Shown here piece after piece: positions 27,601 through 39,600 of a DNA stretch of 64,000 nt. The notes beneath the pieces were generated by a model. It was not told the DNA's origin, searched no databases, and worked only from the letters and a program-made list of their open reading frames with translations. This stretch comes from Capitella teleta (lineage: Eukaryota > Annelida > Polychaeta > Capitellidae). The stretch lies in the NCBI GenBank assembly GCA_000328365.1, contig KB309374.1:135285-199284 (forward strand). Direction: 5' to 3'. How positions within the stretch are numbered: the stretch's first letter is position 1; the number at the start of each line of letters is the position of its first letter. The translations under genes were made by a program, and so were the position numbers.

Positions 27601-30600
27601 AAGAGATGTTACTTTACGGCACACAAACACAAGCGAGTATTAATATGGTGCCAAACATGTTTGTATCAATTAAAGTCCAGTCAAAGAGAAATCACAGATG
27701 GACAAGTCAAATGTGACCAGCACAGCAAAATGTTTGTTAAAAACGATGAAATAGTCTAATATCTCTTTTTTTTTTAAGTACTGAAATGAACGAAAATTGG
27801 CCCTCAACTTATATGGAATTCATCAGATTCGGACGCATTTTGTCAGATTGTTACCGCAGTCGACCGTTGCCGGGAAATAAGCGAAAATAAACTCATCGCG
27901 GAAATATTAGTAACTCATTTACAGCGTGACGTCATCGATCAATTCAACGGATAAACTCAGTTCAAAGTATAACCGAACTGAATCGTTTCGTTCATCTCTT
28001 GATCTACTTTAATTGGTCGTTGCAATAAAGATCCATCCATCGTTTTAAATACAAAAAATGTTGCAAATCTGAATTCGACTCATTGTCTTCTATACCACAC
28101 TGTTGCATAACAGTACACTTAAATAGTAGTACTCTACTATCTATCAAAATTCGACACAAGCAAGAAGAGAAAATGAACTTTAATCAGAAGATATGTTTTG
28201 GGTTTTTTTTTGGGTTTTTTTTGGTTTTTGTTTTTTGTTTTTTTTCATTTGTATTAATCCTTCGTGAAGGTGAAATTTTCCTATCATAAATATTTGCTAA
28301 CATTGTAGATATGATAATCACATGCTCAATAATCACATACATTAATAATAATAATTAATTAATAATTAATATAATAATTAATAATTAGTCACAAAACCGG
28401 TGCGAAACACATAATCATCAGCATGACAAAAAGATTCGCGAGAAAATTATTCTCGGAATATCGGTCAAGCGCGAAATTCTCAGATGACAAAATAACAAGG
28501 ACAAAGATCTGAACAGTATGTTTTCGCTTCGATGGGTGTTAATATTCCTGCCAACAATAAACCCATACAAATCTACCACTCAAGGTAATAATTAGGCATG
28601 CTAAATATGTCTTCAGTCGCTCGTTCGCTATTGAAATGCTACTTTGCAAATGAAGTGAATGACAGGAAGTAGGATCTGCGGGTCTCACACGTTATCTCGC
28701 AGACTTACCGGGGTCTAATACTTACAGTGAGTGACAAGGTGTGCTAGTGCAGATCACACCCTGTGAGGTTGTCTTACTGTGTATACATAAAAAGTGAATG
28801 AATCCATGACATTTACTAAGTGCGTGCAGCCCATGCTCTCACTCAAACCTAACGATCTGAAATCTTGAGATGAGTTTTCAATCATCCCCCAATTGGCACG
28901 GCGCTTCAAAGGCACGTGATTTAATCGCAGCAAAGGGCTCCTCGATGAGAGCGATTGGCGCTATTGTTGCGGCTTTGGCTGCCTCCCCAGCGGAGGATGG
29001 AGCGGGCCGTGGTGTGGGGTTGGTCGCGCCAGCTGTCAGCCGACTTGTCAGTCTCCAAGGCCCGCTGCCAATCAATGGCCAAGCAACAAACACCGGCTAA
29101 TTCACCATCCATCATCGTCATCAGAAGGCGAAACAAAGCGGCGCTCGATACAGGTGATTAACACGCGAAAAGACGGAATCTGCAGCGCTGTGGTTTGCAG
29201 TGGGTGTAGGCCGTTCGGATTAGCAAGACGGATGGCGGAACACCAGGCTAATGACTCCGCTCCATATTTAAGTTCCTTTCTAGAAAATGAGAGGAAGGTC
29301 ATAGGTTGCCCGCGTTCCGCTTGCCCTGCTGAACCCTCGCCGTTGCATAACGTTCTACGGAATAACGAGGCTCGCTTTGGCGCTACGTCTGCGGAAGAAG
29401 ATGCCGGGAGCCGGGTTCAACTGAGGAGTTCGTTTGCGTCGCCGCAGATACTCCGCTGCAGTAATTGCGGGTGCGTTTAATTAGACGCTGGTTACAATGG
29501 ACTGAATACAATCGACGTCTAACGTTGCCAATTAGACCGCTGTTTCGGAGGCTAATACACCTAACGAACAGAAAGGGGGCGTGTGGGACAACGGGGGTGC
29601 AGGGATGCGCAGAACAAAACGCTTCGCGGAATGAGGGCTCTTCGTAAGCTGCATGAATAATACATGCAATGCTGATTGTGGAAGGCGAGTGTCGTGCGGG
29701 CAGCAGAAGCAGCAGTCTGATTCCCCCGCAAATCACAAAGCGATCACAGACATAGAAACTTCGATCCGACGTCAGCAACGCATGCGGACACAATGCCATT
29801 GCGAGAGACCCAGACGAAAGCCCCCTAATCACAATGGACTTCGATGAGGCCTGCGGTTTCCCTTGAGATGCGGCAATCCTGTAAGGGATTCATTAATCCC
29901 AGCATCTACCGTACAGTTCTCCCATATATCCTAAACGTAACACCAGTGGTATATACCTCAAATCATATTCATTCTTCCTCCGGTTGCAGACATCTTTATT
30001 TTGAATTTGGACCATGGACGACACCCTTTGACCCGGAAATACACTTTGTGCTGGGTGAACTCGGTGCCCTTTGACCCGGAAATACACTTTGTGCTGGGTG
30101 AACTCGGTGCCCTTTGACCCGGAAATACACTTTGTGCTGGATGAACTCGGTGCTAACCTAATCCAAAAACTACAAGGGTCAACACAAGGGAGGGATGGGG
30201 TGTCATTATATTCATTGCACGGGGGCGGCAGGTGAGGTGTGAGCAACGGAATGCCCAAACATCCAACCCCGCTAACGAACCGAGCAGCCGATTATGCAAA
30301 TGAAAACCCAAGAGTTGCAAATGAACACGCACTGCGCGGTCAGACAAAAACAGCCACAAAGGCCTCAGATGAGCTGGTTCACAGCGCAGCATTCGGCGCG
30401 TCTAATGAGCAGGCATCGAGGCAGTAAGCATATTAAGAAGGCAACTGCCAGAGGACTCTCCGCTTGCAACTTTGCGGCTCGGGCGCAAGTCTCTCTGATT
30501 CAATCTAACACACCCTTGCGCCTGAATATCTGTTGCGGTGGCACATGATAAAGCAAAAGACCGAAAGCTGATTTCGATGATATAATGCTTTTGCCTATAT

Positions 30601-33600
30601 AATATAGGACAGAGGAGATTGCGCTGTCCTGCATGTCAACCGTCAAGATTTTGATGATGAGAACGTGAGCCCCAGGTGCGATGTCCTCAGGCTGATCGCA
30701 GATTTACAGCCTCTCACGTCTGCAGCAATAGTGTCCATTTCGCGCAACTTCGTGCCTGACGCCTTTATGCACTAGTGCGAGCACTATATACCTTGATTTC
30801 GTGGACAGCGAGGCACGCAGAAGCCGACCCCGTAATGCCCCGAAATAAAAGCATGCTGTCGGGTTTAATTCTCTTGCCATTATAAAGCTTGTGAGGGCAT
30901 ATATAGGGGACATTACGCACCATAAATGCGTCAACGAGGATTGACCTTGCCAGGCATGCAACAACGTGCGATTCAACTCGGGTTACACACGCGACGAAGC
31001 GCAAACCGAAACAGCAAGAGATTCCGGACGAACTTGGTCAGAATAAAAAGGACAAACTCTGTCGGAGGCCGGTAATTTGGCGGCCCTAAGGAGAGCCACA
31101 TGGGAGAGCCATCCGCCGATAACGACTATTATCGGCGACAGGAAGACTTTCTCTGCGGACAGGTAGGGGTGTTAACGAACATAGCGGATACCCGTCATCA
31201 TTGATGCACATATGGTAGGACCAATCGCCTGTAATGAGGACCTTTTTCAGGCGAATCACTTTCCGGTCACTGTATGCTCCCCGGGAAGTAAAGGCGTCGA
31301 CGAAAGAGCGCCATTTAGTTGGGAAGCCAAAGGGCTAGCTCACTTTGTCACCATGCTGGAGGCCAACATGCAAGAAAACAAGCGAAGCAAGAACCGCGAC
31401 ACAGCGTGCATGCACTCAGAGGTGATCATCGGGGCCATTGTAAAGCGTCATCGGATGTTATTCTTTATGCAATATACCAGCCTACACATCGGACGCCAGC
31501 CAATATTAGCTCGGAGCAGGCCACAGGGAATCCGAAACAGAGGTGCATAATGTGTCTGCATAGAGACCTGTTGCATAGCTGAGCTGTACGCCGCACAAAC
31601 ATCCCAAAAAAGTGGGGACATTGAGGATAAGCGCCATGAAAAACCAGACGTGGGATCACTATCTCTGACGAACAATCCCCCGGTGAGCATCGCCCTGAAG
31701 ATTATGTCCAAATTATAGGCAGGGCTGTTTGTCGCCAAACGAGCGAACGAGTGCCAATCAACCAGGTTTCCCTTTGTTTTTTTTTTTTTTTTTTCTGTTT
31801 CTTGTACAGATGCAACAAAATACCACAGGCATTAATTATGCAGGTTGCGCATCGACATGCAGCACTTCGCTGTTATACTCTTACTCCAAATTACGTGTCT
31901 CCACACCAATGAGTGATACTCCTTAACGGATCGGCATGACAAGGGGCCCTGAACGATAACACGGTCGTGCCAATGAAATTGCCATCATCACAAGATCATA
32001 AATGGCACAAAGCCACCATTCCTGTTGCCGCTCGATAAAAGTCGTCTTACGTATGCAGCGGTCTCGGGTGATCTTGGCTGGATTATGAAGTCTGCCCCCG
32101 GGTGACCTTTAAGGCCCACATTCGCACCCAATGGAAGAAGATCCTGGGTGAAAACGCCCATGGCCGCGGTCACGTGGTTGTCTCATCAATTTAACGATAT
32201 GTTGTTCGAAAAGTCTCCTAACATCCTTCTATCTCCAATTGCCTTCTATGTCAGGCCGAGAGCTTTTCGGACAACCCTCATGATCATAGCCCTTAAAAAC
32301 AACACTGTTGAAGTCGTGCGATTCTAATGGACTCGAATTCCCTCTGGCCACAGGGATACCCCCTCCCCCCTCCGCGTTAAGAAATAATTTCCACCCAACA
32401 CCATGACCGACGGAAGTTCGTTATAACAGAGTGATAAGAAGTCAAAGAGAGATCTTCCCGAAGAATGGAATAATTTCATGATAACAGACTTCACCAGAAC
32501 TCGTTAAGAATGGCCGCAGGCAAGCTGCACCTATTGGTTGTCCGATTTCCGCCTGCTGCAGATGAGGTAAATATAGGTGTAATGAAGCCATCACTATGAC
32601 TACTATCTAGTATTATATCATCGGATATATACGGAGGTTAGTCCACGTGGTGTAAACACGTATAAAAAAGAAATCCATTCAAACAGAAAAACACATATCT
32701 CAATGCTGGAACTGGGCTGTTCAGAGGAAGTGTTACAAAATAGGTCTCACCGTGTAATTAGCAAGCAGAAATAAGATAAATTGATATTAGTTAATTAGAC
32801 AAGTTAATATTACTAATTGATTAAACTGATTGACATCATTTGAAAGCATAATTAAGGCAACAGTCTCGTAGTAGTTTGTATTGAAGCGCCAAGCAATAGT
32901 GCTTGTTCTGGGGCTCATCTGATTTTGCCCTTTTCGTGATCACTCACCACTCACATTTAAGTATTCCTCCCCCATTCAAAATTTACTTTGTATTCAATAT
33001 CTTTGCATAAATGGGTGAGAATAAGTCAGTTAATCCACACCAGATAGTTATTTTTTTGATTAATTGTTTACTTTTAACTAATTTATAAGGGTTTTCTTTT
33101 TCCGTCAAAATGAAGTAGATTGCTTTACTTTTTATTTTATAGTTCATAAGTGGAAGTTATACTAGTACTTTTACCATATATATTTATAACCAAATACAGA
33201 TCAATCTCCTTTGACACTTGCAATTCGATCCGGTGCAACATCGTGAGCCAATGAGGCACACGAAGCCCGTGTTTGGCAGAGCCCTCATCCTTCAAGGTCA
33301 AACAGACTAAGAGTTCTTTTGCTTGAGCAAGAGTGGCAGTAGCTCAAACAAGCCAAGACACTTTGTCAAGGGAAGAGCATGCCATGTCAGACTGTATGGT
33401 TATGATCCAGATGTAAATGTGCAGCACAAAGGAAGCTGCCTTGGCAGTCGCCATACGAATGCAAGTGTTCTGATTTAATCCTACTACGCTACGGACTATA
33501 ATTTCACAAGCTCAGACAAGGGCGTGATTGTTCACAGGAGCTGCATCAAGGACGGAGGTGAGGAAGAATTGAGTAGCTGAAAAAAAGAAGAAAAAAAAAA

Positions 33601-36600
33601 AAAAAAAAAAAAAAAATGAATCGAACGCGCTGAGATAGAAGGGTCTATCTGGGCGGTCTTCGCATCTTTATTCTATTCCGATACCATCAGGAAGCAATAT
33701 GACCGACCGACGGAGTCCCTACTCGTGTCGCAAGGGAACGCAGACACATTGTTCCCCGATAAACCCAGCTCATCTCCTCCAGACTTAGTCGATAGATCCT
33801 CAATCTCGAATTCATTCAACTGGCAATCCCATCTTATTTTCCATATTGGCATTTTATCTCCGCCACAATTCATAACAGAACCCGCACGTTTTGTTTGGCA
33901 TTTCGTTCATTACAACGACAACATGCGGCACCATTGCATCCGTTGCTCCCTTTGCTTTGCCCTTGCTCCTCGCACTCACTCGTACGGTGATCAATACAAT
34001 GATTTACTCAGATTAATAATTCGTACGCATGTTTACAACGTACGATCCGCGCCCGTCTGCAGATTAATTGCAGACGCCTGTCAAACGCAGGAGTGGTGGG
34101 AGGCACTCGCCGAACAACTTCTTCTATAAGCGTAACTCTCCATCCTCCCCTCTCCCTTCCTCTCGCATTCTACTCTCTTTTTCATTTCCTATAAATTCCG
34201 GGGTAGCTAATTTCGTCATGATTGTGTGCTAATAAGTATAGGCGTATTGTCGCCGCGTCTCTTCGACGTAACGGCTTCCTTGTGTAACGTGCGCATTGGG
34301 CTCCAATACCCTGCATGGTGGTGCAAATGCACTTGTGTGAGTGTGTGTGTGTTAACTTCTTTGAAAGCTACACGGTCCTTGTTGAATCATGCAGTCCCTG
34401 AACAAACTGTGGAAGTGATACTCTAATTCAAGCAATGGCGTACAATGTACCTTTTCGCACTCAATGCCTTTCTTGCATTTCACTGATTCAAGTTCATATA
34501 TATTCAGCGTTCGGATTCCATCTTCCTTTTTCAGAGACGCACAGCGGCATTACCAACACCCAAGTGCCAGTATTGATTAAGACAATAGGCCTCACGACAA
34601 CTGATCCTGCAAGAAGAAAAAGCCGCACCACCTGTTTGTCAGCCAATATTAATGGAAGCCCAAGAAATAAAGTTTAAATTTTGTCACGAATGCTCATTCC
34701 ATTAAATGTAGTTCCGATTTAAGTAGTGACAGATATTCTCGCAAAGCTTAGGCACCAGGCGAAGAAGCACGCGGACATCTTGTTGGTGTCCTTCAAAGCC
34801 AGCGGCCCTCCATTCAGTCTTCTATTCGGGAAGCAATATAAGGCAACCATCATGGTCTATAGGACCAGCCATTGACCGTGGGTGGTGACAGACCAAAGTG
34901 ACCAGTAATCGAGCCACTGCCTATTAATGCCAGGAATGGGCCCTCAGCGTTCAGTTTCACCAATGGCGATAGTCGTCATTGCCCAAGATAAATGGCTACA
35001 CCTATCCGTTATGCAATTGACATTTAGGGGTCCTTCTGTACGTGCTTATATTGAAATACACCAGCTGATGGGAGAGTTATCCGACCCCGCATGTAATAAC
35101 TATGACCTACGTCATTGCGAATGAAGACATGACGTCTTAAATATAACAAACAGCAACTGCATTTTAATAAATGAATATAATATGTGGTGAGACGCTGTAT
35201 ATCCTACATCAACAAGTTGACGATCGGGGTGGGGTGTTTATATAATTATACACACAAGCTCGGATAATCTATATAGAATAGCAACTTTTTTTTTCTTGTA
35301 TTCACATAAAATGAGATATGCACACATAATATGAGCTCAATGCATATATATATATATATCAATCTAAAAATCAAGACTGCGTATTTCAGGGTAACGTGTG
35401 ATTCTAGTAACATAGTCAGGAATGAAATTGAATTGAAATAACACCCGAACACGACTGAATGCCTATATGCTGTTTGTATTCACGGTAGCTCACCATCGTT
35501 GACATTCAGCAAATCCTACTCACACAGAACCCCTCGGAACAATAGTAACAAACAACAGTGTGAAAACCGCATTGAGAACACTTCAGAAGATTATCGCCAC
35601 TTTGCGAAAGCTTTTTGACACAAAACCATTTCATTCACCTGCACTTTGACGCTATCAATAACACTTGGATATCAACAGATACAGTTCCAAGACACTACCG
35701 AGGGGCACTGCTAAGAAACTCCCATGAATACAAGCAACACACGGGCAAACATGCAGGGCATTCTGTCGCAGGGTACTTAAAACAGAAGAGCAACATGCAC
35801 GGACAGAATCAAGCCCTCCCCAAACTAGCCAAAATATATCAATGTTTTACTGACTGACCAGCTACTTTTGCACTGGGACGTTGGCTTTCCTTGACATCAA
35901 CCTTATTAGAAGCGAGGTCACGTTTGATCCAAGACATGCCAGAGCTACCCCAGTTCTTCTTGCTCTTGCCACTATCTGAATAAGATGCTTCCCTCTGCCC
36001 ATCCAACTGACTATCATCACTCATATCTTCAGCAGACCGTTTAATCCAAGACATCCCAGAGCCTCCCCAGTTCCGCTTATTCCGCTCCATCTCTCTTGAT
36101 CCATGACATCCCAGAATTCCCCCAATTCCTCTTATTCCCATCGTCTCTCTTAATCCATGACATCCCAGAATTTCCCCAGTTCCTCTTATCCCCATCGTCT
36201 CTCTTGATCCATGACATCCCAGAATTCCCCCAATTCCTCTTATTCCCATCGTCTCTCTTAATCCATGACATCCCAGAATTTCCCCAGTTCCTCTTATCCC
36301 CATCGTCTCTTTTAATCCATGACATCCCAGAATTTCCCCAGTTCCTCTTATTCCCATCATCTCTCTTTATCCATGACATCCCAGAACCTCCCCAATTCCT
36401 CTTATCCGCATCGTCTCTCTTAATCCATGACATCCCAGAACTTCCCCAATTTCTCTTATCCGCATCGTCTCTCTTAATCCAGGACATCCCAGAACTTCCC
36501 CAATTCCTCTTATCCCCATCATCTCTTTTAATCCATGACATCCCAGAATTTCCCCAGTTCCTCTTATTCCCATCATCTCTCTTAATCCATGACATCCCAG

Positions 36601-39600
36601 AACCTCCCCAATTCCTCTTATCCGCATCGTCTCTTTTGATCCATGACATCCCTGAATTTCCCCAATTCCTCTTATCACCATCGTCTCTCTTAATCCATGA
36701 CATCCCAGAATTACCCCAGTTCCTCTTATTCCCATCATCTCTCTTAATCCATGACATCCCAGAACCTCCCCAATTCCTCTTATCCGCATCGTCTCTCTTG
36801 ATCCATGACATCCCAGAATTTCCCCAATTCCTCTTATCACTATCGTCTCTCTTAATCCATGACATCCCTGAATTACCCCAGTTCCTCTTATCCCCATCAT
36901 CTCTCTTAATCCATGACATCCCAGAACTTCCCCAATTTTTCTTATCAGGAACCAAGGTATTATCATCAACATACGATATATCAGAATGCCCTTCACCACT
37001 AGAATTCTCCTCATCAATGGATCTTCTAAGACGTTGGTGTCCAATGTTTTCTTCATCAAAGTCACTGTCGTCCTCGAATGCTCGTTTTATCCACTCAGTG
37101 TCAGCATTTCCCCAAGCTCTCCTCTCCTGAGGAGCATCCCGTTTCAGCCACTGTAGTTGAGAACTATCCCAGCTTCGTTTCTTCAGCCATTTCATATCAG
37201 AGGCATCGGCCCAGCGCTTCAACCAACCCATGTCATTTCCCCATCCACGTTTCTTCAGCCATTCAGTGTCAGCATTACTCCATGCCCGTTTGAGCCAGCC
37301 CATGTCATCGGAGTTCCAGCTGCGTTTCAGCCAATCTGTGTTGGAGTTTGCCCAGGCCCGCTTCTTCAGCCAATCTGCATCCGAATCATGCCAGCTGTTT
37401 CTGGCGCGAATTTCAGAGGAAATTGTGCTGTCTTGTGGGAGACTACGTTTCTTCAGCCAATTCATAGTAGAATCATCCCAACGTTTCAAACCAGAACCCT
37501 GGTGGTCGCCACGCTTCAGCCACTCTGTGTCAGCATTGTACCAAGCCCTCTTCAGCCAGTCCATGTCTTCCCCAGCCCAAACCCGCTTGTTAGAAAGGTC
37601 ACGTCTTACTCTGGCATGATCTTCAGTACAGAGCTCACCAAAGTCAGCCACATCATCAACAGGTTGCATCAGAATGGACTTCAGTGGGAAGCAGTCTTTG
37701 TCACCCAGGCACAAAGGCAAAAAGCCATCTTCGAAGGTGTGTGCATCGACGTGGAAGGACAGGTATCCTTTTGAGTCCGTGCTCACCGTGCACGAATCAT
37801 CCTCGGAAATTCGCAGGAGAAATTTCTTGTCCCCGAGAGGCTCCCGACAACTGCCATCGTAGACGTGTCCACGGACGGTGAGTTTCTTTGGACTGCCCTC
37901 CTTCTGGCGACTGCAGTCGTTCATTTCGTCGGACCAGGCGCTTGTCCACGTTAGGACGACAAGCAGGACGACGGCAGCAGCACTCATCTTCACCACTGCT
38001 TGAAACACGGGGAAATTTACAAACGAGCACGGGAGGCCTAGAAGGCCCCAATGTCCAGACAAATGTCTTCGTTGTTTAATTGCACAACAGCTGAACCGAA
38101 AGAGCTGCTATGGTAATCGTTTCCTCTGCAGCAATAACTTTAATCAAACAGCGGCTTCGACGGCGGACTTCTGCGAACAGAGTCACAGCCGACGCAGAGC
38201 GCTGCTTTATAGGCGCCCAAGCACCAGTCGACGGCAGGTGTGACATCACAGATGCCAAGACAACCGCGCGTCGGCGGATAGCTCAGGCCCAATCACAAGA
38301 GTGCTCAGATGGACCGCACCTCCTCCCACTCAAATGAGAAAATATCCAGAGTAGATGTCTGTGAAAGTGATCGGTCTTATTGCACAGTGAGACGCACTCT
38401 GTCCACATACAAAGCGGCGTTTTCGGAACCCTAAAATGGGACGTGGCTCATTACACGCAATGCCAATGTATGTACAACTATAGCATCGTGTATACTTCAT
38501 GTTAGTAAGATGGTGTTTTTATCATGCATCAGTGATCAGAGATAGTCATCTCTCAAAGTCACTCTACCATTGGTGCCCTCAGAGGTTGCGAATGCCGGTC
38601 ATGTTGGAGCTCTCACCACACATTTTCTCAAACCAGGATTGCTAATTTTCGCTTGATATTCTGATGTACAGTTCATCCTTGTTCTCTTTGTGTTTCGTTT
38701 GTTTTTTGTTGATAATCAAATCAAAAGGAAAAAAAAAAATCCCCAAAAAAACCATGATGAAACCAATTTCGAAAACATGGTCGTTTCCCGAGAAATGTGC
38801 ATAAAAAAAAAATTTAAAAACATGCGTATTTTGATCGTTTATTTAATACAAAAGTTGGTTATTCTTCTAAAAAACACTATTTCATTTAAGGTAAACCATG
38901 CGGGTAATTTCTACTCATAGGACAGACTAATAACATGACGTGTAGACCGAGGCAGTGTCCCCCCGATTTCTGCAACTAAACACAAACGGGGTTCCAAGTT
39001 GGAGGCCTGTAGTAACATCAACGATGCTCCCGTGCCAGGTTTGGGCGATCGGGGGCAGCGGGGGAGCAACAGAGAGGCACCCAGCGGAGCCATCGGCGCT
39101 AAGTGAATCACTCGAGCGCATTCAGGGGGCGAGCAGAGGCAGTCTGCCCAATTGGCCCACAAAACAGGTAGCCAGCGACGCGAAATGAAGACGAGGAGGC
39201 CACTGCATTGGTCAATTTGAGCATTTTGCAAGGGCAAGTGCAAGACTGCGACAAAAGCGGGGCTTGTTGCATGGGGCGATTGCTTGTGTAAACATCGATG
39301 AGAATCAATCGAAAAGAAGTCCGGCGCGCAATGAAATTGGTTTCAGCTGAGAGTGGTCACAGCTGACTGTGGCGGAACTCAAGGATAAAGAAGCGACGCT
39401 CGCGAGGCAAAGGCAAGCAATTACTCCACCATTCATTTCGTTCTGCGACGTAAGACAAGGACGAAATTAATCAGGTTCTTCAGGATATTTATCCCCATCA
39501 ATCCATCGCGGAATGGCGGCACGGCAAGATGAAGAACGCTCTTATTGATGGAATGGCGCAAACAAAAAGGGCTTTTTCGTATAATGCATAAAAGTATAAA

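Noticed and set aside
33673-33873. 66-codon minus-strand frame directly followed by AATAAA
   Set aside because: The polyA-like signal is suggestive, but the frame is short, unmatched, and overlapped by a longer open plus-strand frame (33725-34129).
36367-37065. 232-codon minus-strand frame with repeated GCHGLRE
   Set aside because: An out-of-frame reading of the same peptide array; no signal peptide or cleavage sites.
36096-37130. 344-codon plus-strand frame rich in [11 protein letters not shown] repeats
   Set aside because: It is the antisense of the 54-bp peptide array; a repeat period divisible by three keeps it open automatically.
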